This document shows, piece after piece, positions 31,069-42,643 of a DNA stretch of 64,000 bases. This DNA comes from Schizochytrium sp. TIO01 (taxonomy: Eukaryota; Sar; Bigyra; Thraustochytrida; Thraustochytriidae): positions 2,935,102-2,999,101 of the forward strand of contig SMSO01000025.1 in the NCBI GenBank assembly GCA_004764695.1. Reading direction: 5' to 3'. Position numbers and translations under genes: made by a program. Position 1 is the stretch's first letter. Each line of letters begins with the position of its first letter. Below the pieces are notes generated by a model. That model was not told the DNA's origin and did no database searches. It worked only from the letters and a program-made list of their open reading frames with translations.

Positions 31069-32131
31069 AAAAGGCGAGACGATCTGTTCTATTACGAGTC
31101 GCAGTGCTATGCGAGGGCTTTTCCTTCCTTTTGTGTCTTCTTTCTGCTAGTTTGCACTAGTTCAATATTACCAAAAGCCAAAATGCGTCTTGTTGAGAAT
31201 GGCAATAAAAAGAATGAAGCGATGAGCAAATTACGTTATAATTTCTGAAACCAAAGAATGGATAGAGTTCCCTTGAAAGCCTGAAGATACTGCTTTATGC
31301 AAGGAGTGGAAATTTGTTTTTACTACTTCAACTTCAAATTAAGATGAACGATGACTTTCTCAGTTAAATTTTGGTACTAGCTTTTGAATGAAAGATGAGA
31401 AACTCGGACATTCTCGTACAGATCAGAGTAAAGCTTATTTGATAGAAACTTGACTGATGTAAATGTGTAGGGTTTTAATATCCTGAATCAAAAAGCATTG
31501 ATTTGAAACGCTGGGCCCTAAATAATGCACGCTGTGCTGTTTGAAGTTAAGACTTACAAATACTACTACTAATTTTTAATTCTTTTCATTGTTACTTTAA
31601 TTAAGTGCAAATGATTCCTATTGCTTTACTAGAATTCCCTAAAGGATGTGCTAAATAATGGAAATGTAGCATATCGTTCTCTCTCATTCACAGAAGATTT
31701 TATTTATTTATTTTCCCAAAGGAGTGTGAAATGATGTTCTGCCAAACAAATGTAACTATCACTCGGTTTTAATCTTGCCTTCTCAGGCGCCAATAATGAA
31801 GGCAACGGCATTGGATACTGATGTGTTTAAAAAATAAACTGCAAATTGCAGCGAAGTGACTTGATACAACATTATGACGTCAGCCATTGCCCAAGATCAG
31901 GCAAATACTAAACAAACAATAAAAAATAAAAACAATAAAAAGACAAGGTTTTCACACAACTCATCACAAATGCTTCTCAAGGGGCATTTCGTGCGAGTGC
32001 TATGGATTTCCGTCGACCCGTCCGCACAATGGTTCACATGCTTGTCTATGAGGCCACAATAGCTTAAGTTTACTGTCACAAAATATTAGTTCAAGACGCA
32101 ATACTAAAGAAAGTCGAAAAGTAGCGAACAT
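31069..32131. other. intergenic, convergent 3' regions of PLRG1 and the PFK-2 fusion
   Basis: AT-rich unique sequence; AATAAA-like signals are frequent. No gene is recognised. Confidence 0.45.
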
Positions 32132-34786
32132 TTAAATCTCGTATTCTTTGATCTCCCACGAGCCGCCGAGGTTTGGTGTCACCTCAATTAACTTATGCAA
32201 GGGTACCTTGATCTTCATGGCCTCCTCCACAGGAGCGCCAAGAAAGTAAGCTAAGAGAACCTGGATGCAGCTTACGTGTGATACAATTAAACACGGTGCA
32301 GTTTGCTGCTCCACCTCAATCAATACTGGCTCGAGGCGCGTCACCAGATCAAGGTAGGATTCTCCACCAGGAAAGCGATGTGTATATGGGTGTCTTTTCC
32401 ATGATTCGTAGAATTCTGGGTGCAACTTTTGGATAGCATCCATTGACAAACCGCCAAGCTCACCCTTATTCAAGGGGTTAAGCATAGGGCAAAGTTCAAC
32501 AACGGTCGACTCATCCAACTTCGACGTGGCGATATCTGCGGTTTGCTGAGCACGAGGCAAAGTTGAGCTAAGCAACTTCAAGACAGCACCGCGCTGGCGA
32601 CGACCATCAGCACGTCGGACTTCACGACGACGGTCTGAGCTAAGAAGGCCAGAAGAAATTCCATCGGCATCAATATCACGAAGGCTCTGAAGGTTACTCA
32701 TAGACGAAAACGCACGGCCCAAAGAGTTCTCATGAACACCCTCACCGGCCTCCTCCTCCACAAGAGCCTCGGCATCATCCGCGTCAAGATCCTCATCATG
32801 GCGCACCCAAACAGCAGTCTCCAGCCAACTGGCAAGTCGTTCAGCAAATTCGTGGCCCAGGTGGCTAAGTTTAGAGGCCTTTGATTCTGTAGATGGGTCT
32901 AGGAAATCAAACTCCGCTGGCCACTGTTTCAAATTTGAGATGGCGGAGTCCTCGGCAAGTCCAGCACGGACAAAGTAGATCGGACGCAAGCCCACATGAA
33001 GTGATAACATGTATGGCAAAATAGAACGAGCCAAACGTCCATAAATTTTGTTGGCTAGCATCTTACTGGACATGTTATAAATCTTAATGTAGGATACGTC
33101 TTCGTCAACTGGTTCGTATGCCTTTTCATATGCTGCAATGCGCGCGCGCAAATCACCAAGTGCCTTTTCCTCATCCATACCCTCAAAGTCTGGTGAGTTG
33201 CGCACCTTGGAAAGCAAGTTCTCCATCAGCACCTCTTCGTCATCACAGATCACCTCAATGAAAACAACGCTCGCAATACCCTTGGCCTGTTCCACAATCC
33301 ACCGACGACGAGCCCGAGTACTGTTAGTGGCATCGAAGATACCAACTGCTGTATTTTTAGATTTGCTAAGGTATGCTAAGAGGTCGCTCAAAGCGCGGTT
33401 CGCGGCTTCCTGACGGACACGAGACCCCTCCTCGTTTGAGGTCTCAAAAAAGTTGGCATTATCGTTGGACCCTTCCTGTTGGGAATCGTGGTCTGAGTCT
33501 GATTTTGCACGCCGCTCACGACGATATTTGCCAGCGTTGAAGATGCGTGCACGACTGTTACGCCAGCACAAGAACCGTTTCAACTTGCGGGCTGTGAATG
33601 ATTTACCGCGGGCAGGTAAGCCAACCATGACAACGACTAATTTACTGGCATCTTTGGTAAGGGCATCGCGCTCGTTCATAATCATAAGTGTACGGCTACG
33701 CGTGGTTTCACGGCTACCATTGTAATATCTACTCTTATCTGTGTTTACAATTGCGGTAGCTGTGGAGGCAGATTGAACCACACCGAGAGTTGCTGCACCA
33801 GAGAATACAGGCCTCACCGGAAGACCACTAGAAGACCGTACGCGTGCCATAACGCTAGCACTGGAGGCGGGGCGGGGTGGGGGCACAAGAACATGCGGCA
33901 CAGCACTGTCCAAGCCACCTTCTGGATCTTCTTCAAGCAGAAGAGGACTTCCCTCCTCAAGAATCGTGCTCGCACAAGGAGAAAAGGTTGCTGTGGTAGA
34001 CCGCACAGACAAACCATCATCGGTTATATCAGAATGCGCGTCACTCTCGTGTCCTGTAAATACATTTTCTGCCATTCCACCTGCTTTGAAATTTCCCAAG
34101 GTACAGCTAAGAACGTGTTTCACTTTTTCCACACGCACGCAGACATCAACCCAGTCACGTTCGGTGTTCTTCACGTCGAAGACGTTAAACGCTTTATTGC
34201 CGCGACTACGGTTGACTTGACCAACAATTTTGATGCCAAGATCAACTTCCAGCAAAGAAGCAATCTCACCTAGCACACCGGGTACGTTTTCGTTAATGAT
34301 GCAGAGGCGTAGAGGGGCAGTGTCCTTATAAATTTGACCAGTTTGGGCATTGAAGGCGCCGAGGGAGACACTACGAACACCAGAAATCTTTTCAACTTCA
34401 GCAACCACTTCGATGGCTTGGTCATGGTCCACTTCAATATCCACTACTTGGAAAACAAGATGTCCACGCGCCTTGCATGTGTTACCTACGATGTTGATGC
34501 CGCATTGGCCAATGCGGGTCGTGATATGAGCAAGTAGACCAGCATGGTCTTCCTCAATAATACACAAACGTTGCACAGAAATGTGTGGGGATTCTTGATG
34601 CGAAAGTCGTCTATGGATAGGAGCATCATATACCTGCGCAGAGAGGTGATTAAACTCTGGAGGGGGGGAGACTTTATAGCTACCATTCACGATGCTGCCG
34701 TCAACTGGTGTCGCGACCTTGGCCTCCTCAGAGTTCATGGTGAGTCGTGCCTCGGTCGCAGTAACCTTCGCTTCTGAGGAGTTCAT
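32132..34786 (-). CDS. ACT-ACT-PFK2-FBPase2 fusion protein, 884 aa, with degenerate phosphatase site
   Basis: Synthesises (and in relatives degrades) fructose-2,6-bisphosphate, the signal that activates phosphofructokinase-1. Residues 1-70 are a low-complexity tail in which MNSSEAKV/MNSEEAKV is repeated. Two ACT domains follow at about 73-145 and 159-232, the second with NVPGVLGEIASLL as in D-3-phosphoglycerate dehydrogenase. After a disordered linker (235-380) comes the 6-phosphofructo-2-kinase domain with Walker A GLPARGKS (389-396), GKYRRE and FDATN. The C-terminal fructose-2,6-bisphosphatase domain keeps the phosphate-site Arg (TLPRAQQTAD, R745), FPGGESYLDLV and the second His (VSH, H837). 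The phospho-acceptor motif RHG reads RAG (607-609) and the LNE acid reads LNP (769-771). I infer an active kinase and a crippled phosphatase. Start at the first ATG. Confidence 0.93.
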   Translation of the reverse strand: MNSSEAKVTATEARLTMNSEEAKVATPVDGSIVNGSYKVSPPPEFNHLSAQVYDAPIHRRLSHQESPHISVQRLCIIEEDHAGLLAHITTRIGQCGINIVGNTCKARGHLVFQVVDIEVDHDQAIEVVAEVEKISGVRSVSLGAFNAQTGQIYKDTAPLRLCIINENVPGVLGEIASLLEVDLGIKIVGQVNRSRGNKAFNVFDVKNTERDWVDVCVRVEKVKHVLSCTLGNFKAGGMAENVFTGHESDAHSDITDDGLSVRSTTATFSPCASTILEEGSPLLLEEDPEGGLDSAVPHVLVPPPRPASSASVMARVRSSSGLPVRPVFSGAATLGVVQSASTATAIVNTDKSRYYNGSRETTRSRTLMIMNERDALTKDASKLVVVMVGLPARGKSFTARKLKRFLCWRNSRARIFNAGKYRRERRAKSDSDHDSQQEGSNDNANFFETSNEEGSRVRQEAANRALSDLLAYLSKSKNTAVGIFDATNSTRARRRWIVEQAKGIASVVFIEVICDDEEVLMENLLSKVRNSPDFEGMDEEKALGDLRARIAAYEKAYEPVDEDVSYIKIYNMSSKMLANKIYGRLARSILPYMLSLHVGLRPIYFVRAGLAEDSAISNLKQWPAEFDFLDPSTESKASKLSHLGHEFAERLASWLETAVWVRHDEDLDADDAEALVEEEAGEGVHENSLGRAFSSMSNLQSLRDIDADGISSGLLSSDRRREVRRADGRRQRGAVLKLLSSTLPRAQQTADIATSKLDESTVVELCPMLNPLNKGELGGLSMDAIQKLHPEFYESWKRHPYTHRFPGGESYLDLVTRLEPVLIEVEQQTAPCLIVSHVSCIQVLLAYFLGAPVEEAMKIKVPLHKLIEVTPNLGGSWEIKEYEI

Positions 34787-36068
34787 TGCAAGCCAACCAG
34801 TCAAGTCACAAAGTACTAGCGAATATATGACGCAACGAGGAGTCGAGTCTTATGTGCTGCGCGGAAGAGCCTTGCTTTTACAGCTGTGTGCTACTATCAG
34901 ATTCCCAAACTTCAAACACGAATCTTCTTCTGACGCGCAATAACAACCGTCTTGAAGCTAGTCAAAGAATACCAGCAAGTTCCAGACGATAGATTAAAAC
35001 CTTGTGCCAGGTTTCCACAGAGGTCAGAACAACGGGTGAGCAAATTATGCCTTCGCAGTAGCCCTCGTCTGTTGCTTCCCAAGTTTTTCCTCCACCGACG
35101 TGCGATGCTGTGATGACGGACAAAGAGCGACGCTAACTATGTGAAACCCCAGTTCAAAGGCGAAGATGCAGAGGATGACAGCAAGACTGGCACCGCCGCG
35201 CTTTGGGTTTTAGCGCTGTCAGGTCAAACAAAACAAAGGCAGACTCCTTCAGGCTGCCCAAGTTGCAAAGAATGCTGCGCTGACGAAGAACAACAGAAAA
35301 CAGAGAAACAAATAGACGATGGACCCGCGATGGCCTGGCGAGCGGCGCGGGAGCTGACTAGAGCCGACTTAAGCTTCAAAAAGGCGATCAGCTTCGGTGT
35401 CAAGGCACTCGGCTCGTCGCAAGCGAGCCTTCGTTTTCAATGCGCCCCTTCTGCTCTGCCGTAGCTCTCCGCGAGGCAGGCAGCAGATCGATCTATCGAT
35501 TAAATGATTGAATGATTGATCAATGACTGAAAAGAAAGGAATGAATAAATGAATGCAACTCACGAAAGTATTTCTTACCCAATTTAAACCTTTTACCTAA
35601 GACCCCTATAGCGCCTCTTACCAACTAGTAATTTGAATTTCCATTTTCTTGTTTTTTTTTTTTCTCTTTTTTCTCTCCTTAAATAAAAACCAAAAACAAG
35701 AGTTATAATTTTTAGTTTTTATTTTTGTTTGAAGCAAATTTGAATTTTCAATCAAAGTTTAATTGAAAACGTTTTCCGCTTTTCTCTATAGGTACCCACT
35801 TACTTCGCGCGCTTAGGCAGAAAGCTAGCACTGATTGACGAACTTTCATCGCTCATGAATGAATGAATATTCATCGCTCACGATAGTGTTAGTTAGTTCT
35901 TTATCAAAGCCAAAAGAGTCGAGAAGGAGAAGATGCTCTCTGAGGTCGATCTGCTTTCTCACGTGCAGGACTGTCACTCACTCACTCACTCGCGTGCTCC
36001 AACGTTCTCGCAACGATGCCCAAACGGTCCTCCTTTATCCTGGGCGCCTCCACTTCGCCTGTGAGCAG

Positions 36069-36103
36069 TGGCTTGGCTTGCCTCGGCTTGGCTTGGCTTG
36101 GCT
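36069..36103. repeat. (GGCTT)n pentanucleotide repeat
   Basis: About seven GGCTT units with two variants, the same unit as at 8218-8252. Confidence 0.85.
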
Positions 36104-36198
36104 AGACTTGAAGAAGCAGGAGTCTGCTGTTCTCTCCTGATTCTTCGTCGCTGGGATTTTGTCTTTTTCTTGTCATTTCATTTCTTTACAAATGATCG

Positions 36199-36290
36199 TG
36201 TGTCTCTTTCTCTCTTTCTTTCTCTCTTTCTTTCTTTCTTTCTCTCTTTCTTTCTCTCTTTCCTTCTCTCTTTCTCTCTTTCCTTCTTTG
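36199..36290. repeat. CTTT/CTCT pyrimidine tract
   Basis: About 90 bases of nearly pure pyrimidine made of CTTT and CTCT units. Confidence 0.92.
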
Positions 36291-37734
36291 ACGGATAGAC
36301 AGACATGCAAAGAAAGAACACCTCAATGAAGGAATGAATGCAGGAAAGAGAGAGAAAGCCTCGAAGTTCTCCCTGCATCTTCTCCTTCCCGAGGCGAAGC
36401 CGTCCCCGTCTTTCGAGAGGATGATCTTTCGGGCATCGAAATGCCGTCGCATACGATGCGGATGCGCTGCTCCCCCATGGACGTCGCCCGCAGACGGCCA
36501 GGAACCACGCCAGCTCCAGCGCTGCGGCTTCGCTACGACTGCGAGATAGAGAGAGAGAGATGATAAGATGATAGACACGATAGGATGGGCCTAGGAGGTG
36601 CTAGGCACCTACCTACCTATATACTGCCTATATACCGCCTATCTATCTCATGGATTGCCAATTCGATTCTTTTACCATCTCTTCATATTTGACCGCCATT
36701 GCAGACAAAACAAAACAAACAGCAGGAGGCAGGCATCCACGCGGCGGCTTTGCGTCACAGATGCCTTGCTTGCTTTGCATCGTAGAGAGGGTCCCATTTG
36801 CTCTGCTGTCCACAGAACTGGCCTCACTCACGGCATCGGCATTGATTGCAAAACCCAAAGTCTTTCACTGTTGTGCGCTTATTTTCGTGGCTCTTTCTCT
36901 TTCATTCCTCTCTTCTCTTCTCTTCTCTTCTCTTTCCAATAGATTCATTCCTTTGGTGTTCTGTTCTTTGCCGATGTACCAAGCCTCCGCCTACTACTTC
37001 TCCTAGCTGAAGCCTACTACCCGTTTGAGGGCTAAGTGCCCCATAGTGACTGCTAGGCGCATTGCCACGAGGTGCTACGCGGAAAGAAGGCATTGGTTAT
37101 TTGCTTTGTGAAGAAGATGCCATGACTCCGGTGATCGATTGGCGTCTAATTGTTTCTTGAAGGCAGACCAGTGCACCGAAACCATGGCTTTTAAGCTCGA
37201 GTTTAGGACGCAAACTTCAAGGCCAATGACATCTCGTTTTTCTGAAGTCGGAGAAGCAGAGAGAAACCAACGACTGAGGAACGAATATTTTGATTTCGTT
37301 CGTTGTTTTTAAAAAAAATAAAAATTAAAAAGCTTGTACTGGTTTTAATTAAAAAACAAAAACAACAATAATTATATTCTAATTAATTTAGAAACATCAT
37401 CACATCATTCCATTAAGGCATCAGTGCATTTTGTGAAAAGCTATTTCTTGGTCTTTTAACTTGTATTATTTCTATCTGTATATGCCACAGAGAGTTCACC
37501 ACCTTCGTTCGTCCTCCCTTTCTCTGGCCAGAGCATGGGCAAAGCAAAGATGGTAAGGAAGGTGCCGCGACCGCTGCTTGCCGCTCGATCTCTTGAGGTT
37601 TGACCTTTTGCGATAGCGCAGAAAGAATTGGCCTCCTCCCTCGAATTACATGCACTCACTCGAGTGAGTTCCTCACTACCTTTCTCTTCCTTTGCTGCTT
37701 ATTTTTCCTTCTTTCCCTTTCAGGTTCCTCCAAA

Positions 37735-37835
37735 GGACAAACAAGAACAAACAAAGCAAACAAAGCAAACAAAGAAAGCAAATAAAACAAGAGCAAACAG
37801 AACAAACAAGAACAAACAAGAGCAAACAATCAAGC
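37735..37835. repeat. ACAAA/AGCAAA compound repeat
   Basis: Degenerate ACAAACAAG and CAAAG units over about 100 bases. Confidence 0.85.
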
Positions 37836-40740
37836 AACAGGGAGAAGGAACCATTAGGACCCGACCCCATCGAAAGCAAGCAAGTAAGCAACGCAGTCAG
37901 TTCTTGGTACAAAGGCACTGAAGCAAGCAACGAGAGACCGATGAGATCAATAGAAAACGAGTCCGCGATTTACAACATCTCCAGCACTCCCAAAGAACTA
38001 AGTGGGCACTAAGTGGCGCAGCAGTATGTTATGTAATCTATGGTGCTGTGCTCTCGCAATGTGCACTCCCTGCGCTGCTGTATTATTACCTATTCTCATC
38101 ATGGATCATGGATGGTAACAACTTCGTAGTCCCCTGACTAGCTAGAGAGAGAGACAGGCAATTACTAAAAGAAAGAAAGCAACTAAACAAACAAACATAC
38201 AAACAACTACAAACAACTACAAACAAACAAGCACACGCCAACAGCAAAGATATGGCTCATCCAAAGGCGGAGAAACGGGCGTGGACCAGGCTGCCATTCT
38301 GTACCTGCTACTCCAAGCTCGAGCTCGAGCGAGCAGCGCCGAAGGAGGTCTTTCTACTCCCATTCGCCCGGCCCACACCAGGATTGATTGATGGATGGAT
38401 GGGCCTCATCACTGTCAGCACCTGAGAATTAATTCCTGAGCCGACTAGGCGGCAGCTAGCCAGGTACGCTACTCCTAGTCCATGGCTACTGCTAGCAGGC
38501 GCCTAGGTAACTGATAGCAGGCAGGGAAAGTGCGGACATGAAAGCAAATGCCCAGTGTTTATAAGCGGCAACTGACGACTTAGGGGAGCTAAGGAAGCGG
38601 AGAGAAACCCATGCTTGGGAATGCGGACCTAAGCCATGTGTTGGCTCCCCAATAGATTCTCAAAGGCTCTGGGATGGCGAACGAAAACAACACATCTTGA
38701 TCCCCTCCCGGTGTTATGTGAATCATGCGAGCAAGTCTCAGTGAGCTTTCTTGCTTGCTTTCTTTCAAGTTTTTATTATTATATTATCTCCTTTCGATCG
38801 ATACGCAGGTTAGTAGGACATAGTAGGTGCTGACTGACAATTAATTGGATGTGTTAGGCTCTTCTAACGATTTCATCGGATTCAGTAGTAGCTAAGATCA
38901 TGCAGAAATTTGGGAAGGAGTGTGTACGAGAGAAAGTCTATTTTTATTTTTATTTTTCAATCACATGTTATTCTCAGGAAACTCGGCCTCTGTACCGCCT
39001 GGCTTGGCTTAGCCTGCAGCTCTGTGAGTGCTCTTGAAGCGGCCGGTATTATCACTCCACCAATGACTCCTCTGCAGCGAGTTTGAAGCTGATGCCTGAG
39101 CCTTTCACAACTCGAGGTGCTTCTGTTGGTTTGTTAACCCCATCCGTTTGCTGGCATGGCCCACACCTGGGAAAGTCTTCATTACTTCGAAAACATTTTG
39201 TTTAAAGATGAAATTTTTAAAAGCTGTTGAAAGCTTTTTTCCTTTTTATGACAAATTAAAAATCAATCTCAGTATTCATGTTCGTGAAAATGAAGACGGA
39301 AAGTGCTTCAAACTACTGCTCTGAAAGCAAGCAGCCCAACCTCAGATTCAACTCCAATATCATTCTAGCAATGTAGAACACCCATTGGCAATTGCACGGC
39401 CTACCCAGAGGTTGGTCTATGGTTTGGGGAGCGCCCGCGACACCTTGAAACCCAGGGTGTTGGTCAAAGTGAAATTGCTGTGAAACCTTTAGTCATCAGA
39501 CGGGAGACCATCATAGGAGCAACATAAAAGACTGGCAAAGGGACTACGTTAGAACTAAAAGACATATAACAGTGCTTTAAGCGGCGTACATACGGCTCTC
39601 GTGGGCTGGTTCTAGAGACTTTGGGAACGAGATTTTGCTGGCAAATTTCATGTATTTGTCTTCTGCCTTCAGCGTAGTCTCCCAAAACCTGCAAAGGAGA
39701 ATCGACGATTAGGTCATACGCCACAAAGGTCACAGACTGAGAATTATCCGTGAAGAGTGCTGCGGTGCTCTAGGTGCTGCGACGGAGTTGTGCAGAGATT
39801 TCGAAAGGGACCTTGTGATGCAGTATTCGAAAAGCAAAGGGAAAACACATTTCTTCAATAATTCTTTTTAATCTCCCCGTGACCTTCTTTTCTTTTGTTT
39901 TTTCTTTTATTTGTTTTTTCTTTTATTTTTTATGTATGCGTATATTTCTTTTTATAGTGATAAACACGAGAATAAATAACCTGGAAACCACTCAGAATTA
40001 ATAACCAATTTTGTTGAAGTTCTTTTGTACTTATTCCTCGACGAAGCGCACGACTCTCGATCAAAACGATCGCTCAAAACAAATGGTTTAGTGGTACAGC
40101 CATGATGTCCAAACATGCATGACCAATGGATTTAAAGAGATAGTCTTCTTGAACAAATGCGACCCATCAGATCAGAGACCGAAGAATACTTTTAATTAAA
40201 CAAAGGCCTTTTTCTTTCCAGCTTTACAATAATTCTTCTACCATAGTGAGCAGACAGAATAACCCTTTGAGAATCTGGTGTCTCTGACTAGCAAATTCAA
40301 ATTGGCTTGCGGCAGCGAGGAGGCAAGTTCGCAACAGCAGATGGTTGGAGGACAGAGCCAAGCAAGAGCTTGCTCGGAATACTGGAAAGCGGATAAAAAA
40401 TTTGCGCAATGCCGCCAAACCACAAACGACGGAACTAAGCGTCCTCGAGGAGCGATAAAAACCCGCGACGTCGGTGGTCTCTCGCCTCACCTTCTATTGG
40501 CACCTCCAGAGAAGTAATGGTACTTCTGCTTCTTCTTCTCCTTCTTGTTCAATGGAAATAAAATACATACCTCTGCTTTGCGCCTACCTAGGTACCTACT
40601 TCCCGGTGGAGTGGGCTTCGAGAGGAACTCTGACTTGGACGCACCGTATTAGGATATCTGCGTTAAGGATGTGGTGGACTTCGCTGTGGATTAGTTAGGT
40701 CGCGATTGTTTCCTGTTTCGGTAGCCATGATTATCGCTGT

Positions 40741-41137
40741 TTCCATCATTCCTGGTTCTTGAAAATGCGAGGAGAGCTACTCCATTTCTTCACGCATACC
40801 TTCACGGGACAACACAAGGCTCTGGACTACCTGCCCGAGGTGGCCTATGGCTTCAGCTCGTCCATGGCCTCTTCGAGAGGTTAAAAGTGCCACGAGTTTA
40901 AGCTTTCTCGCCCGAGAGATTGGCCGCTACAGTGCTACGAGTGGCCCGTTTTGGTGGAGGCTGTGTCCTGCCCGTCGCTGTATTATCGCTGGAATGGAGG
41001 CTTATTCACTGCTACGAACACCTCAACTGAAGATGGAGAACCTCGGAAGCTGGAAGAGATCAATCAGCTCCACGATATAGTCCACCAGTCGATCGTTCAC
41101 GCATTCGAAGGCTCGACTCGAGCTCTCTCGGGGTAGC
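40741..41137 (+). pseudogene. possible decayed coding relic
   Basis: In one frame, codon choice and residue composition look protein-like for about 130 codons (TGQHKALDYLPEVAYGF ... WPVLVEAVSCPSLYY ... LEEINQLHDIVHQSIVHAF), interrupted by TAA near 40881 and ended by TAG at 41134. The same frame continues with more protein-like text and further TAG stops to about 41275. I cannot assign a family. The WPVLVE... followed by a short beta-like segment and a long helix loosely recalls C-terminal parts of CRN-type kinase-like proteins, but this is weak. Confidence 0.22.
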
Positions 41138-42643
41138 TGGCTGGCTGGAGTGGCCTCGACATCGAAGACGCCTACCGCCTCGTGGAAATCGCGGTGGTCT
41201 CGCCACATCTAGCGAGCTAGCTGCCAGCTACTCGGACTTTTCTCATGTGGATTGTGGCCTGCACAAAAATGCGGAATTAGTTCCCAAAGCGACAAAGCAG
41301 CTTTGGCTATGCTTATTCTTGTGGCGATGACCCTGACGGGTCAGTTACACGATGACGCCAGAAAAACTGCCCCGTGTCTTATTGCTCTTTCAGAGGATGC
41401 GATGGGCGTTGTTCACACACATCCACAGAATTGCAAAGCCCGTGACCAATCAATTGTGCAAGACTGATAGTATTGCCTGGAGCATGATAAACTTTGAGAG
41501 CGCTAGCGCTACTGCAATTATGGACTTGGAGTAATGCGCGAGAGATGGTCTTTGATGCACCCCCTATTTATGAAATTGAAGTTAGCAAGTTTGATTATCA
41601 GGACGAAATAATGGGGTCACTGGCTATGCTGAAGTATGAAGTATTTTAAAAATAGAATTCAAAAAGGTATTCATTATTCACGTCATTGTTGTTGATACAA
41701 TTGATACTCTAATGTGCTTTTAAATAATTTGACATTACATATGTGCAAATGGGAATCTGGGTATCGCCCTGATATCCGTTTTCAGAAAAATGTGCTAGGC
41801 AAGACTACTACAAAATGAGTAATTTTTTTAAATGAATTATAGGCCAAAAAAAAAAAAAAAAGTGAATACTGGTACTGTGGTGGTAGTGGCCTTACTCTAG
41901 ATAGCAATAGGACGTTACCTACCTACAATCTACTCATGTCGTAGCAAAAGTATATGTATATAGGTACTTACAGGACTGGAAGACATCGTTTTCACCAGGA
42001 ACGCATAGTGAAGCTCTCCTTTACGAAGCCGGCCACTTACTTCTAAGAACTAAAAAAATCGGAGTTTTGGCGTTGAGCAGAGAATCTTTGAGTTGGAGAC
42101 TGCAAATAAGTACAACACATTACATTTCGTTTGGTTTTTAAGTAGATCTCAGATTGGAGAAATAGGGCGCGTTTCATTATTTGTCGACTCTGCTCCGATT
42201 ATCTTGACATTTGGAGCCAGCAAAGGCACTTGACCTCTCACTTCAAGTATGTGCTAGGTGAGCCATGAATCAAAGAAGACTCAAATACTCAAATCTGCAT
42301 CGCATCTAAATGCCCCCATCCAGTATAAAAACACAACCGCACCCTTCACCTGTACAATCAAGTTTCTCAGAAATTTGAAACATCCGAGAGAATCAAAAAT
42401 TATAATGAAGACCCACATTCTCGTCACAATCAAATCTATATAGATTGCTAATTTAAAGTGTTCAGGAACTACTACTATCATTAGTAAACAACTGCATGTT
42501 ATAAATATTGAAGGAACAATTATGCAAAGCCTAACCGGGTTTAGAGCTCTGTCAAATGCTAACCAGCCCCATTTGGGGGGCTGATACACTTGATCAAATA
42601 TTCAATAACGCTGCACAACAATCAGGACGTTTGTACCCATTAT

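Larger units (their letters stand above)
34787..42643. other. 7.9-kb gene-poor, microsatellite-bearing island
   Basis: No intact gene recognised. It starts with the 5' flank of the PFK-2 fusion. It holds GGCTT, CTTT and ACAAA tracts (listed separately), ACAAA-type repeats at about 38187-38232, and several blocks rich in CTAG/CCTA (around 36590-36650, 38450-38525 and 40580-40600). It also holds a decayed coding-like stretch (40741-41137) and a 16-base A run (41846-41861). Confidence 0.5.

Noticed and set aside
33773-34273. 166-codon plus-strand frame
   Set aside because: Shadow of the PFK-2 fusion gene on the other strand.
41846-41861. A16 run tested as a retroposon tail for the relic at 40.7-41.3 kb
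   Set aside because: It lies more than 500 bases past the end of the relic, no target-site duplication is evident, and A runs are common in this AT-rich DNA.
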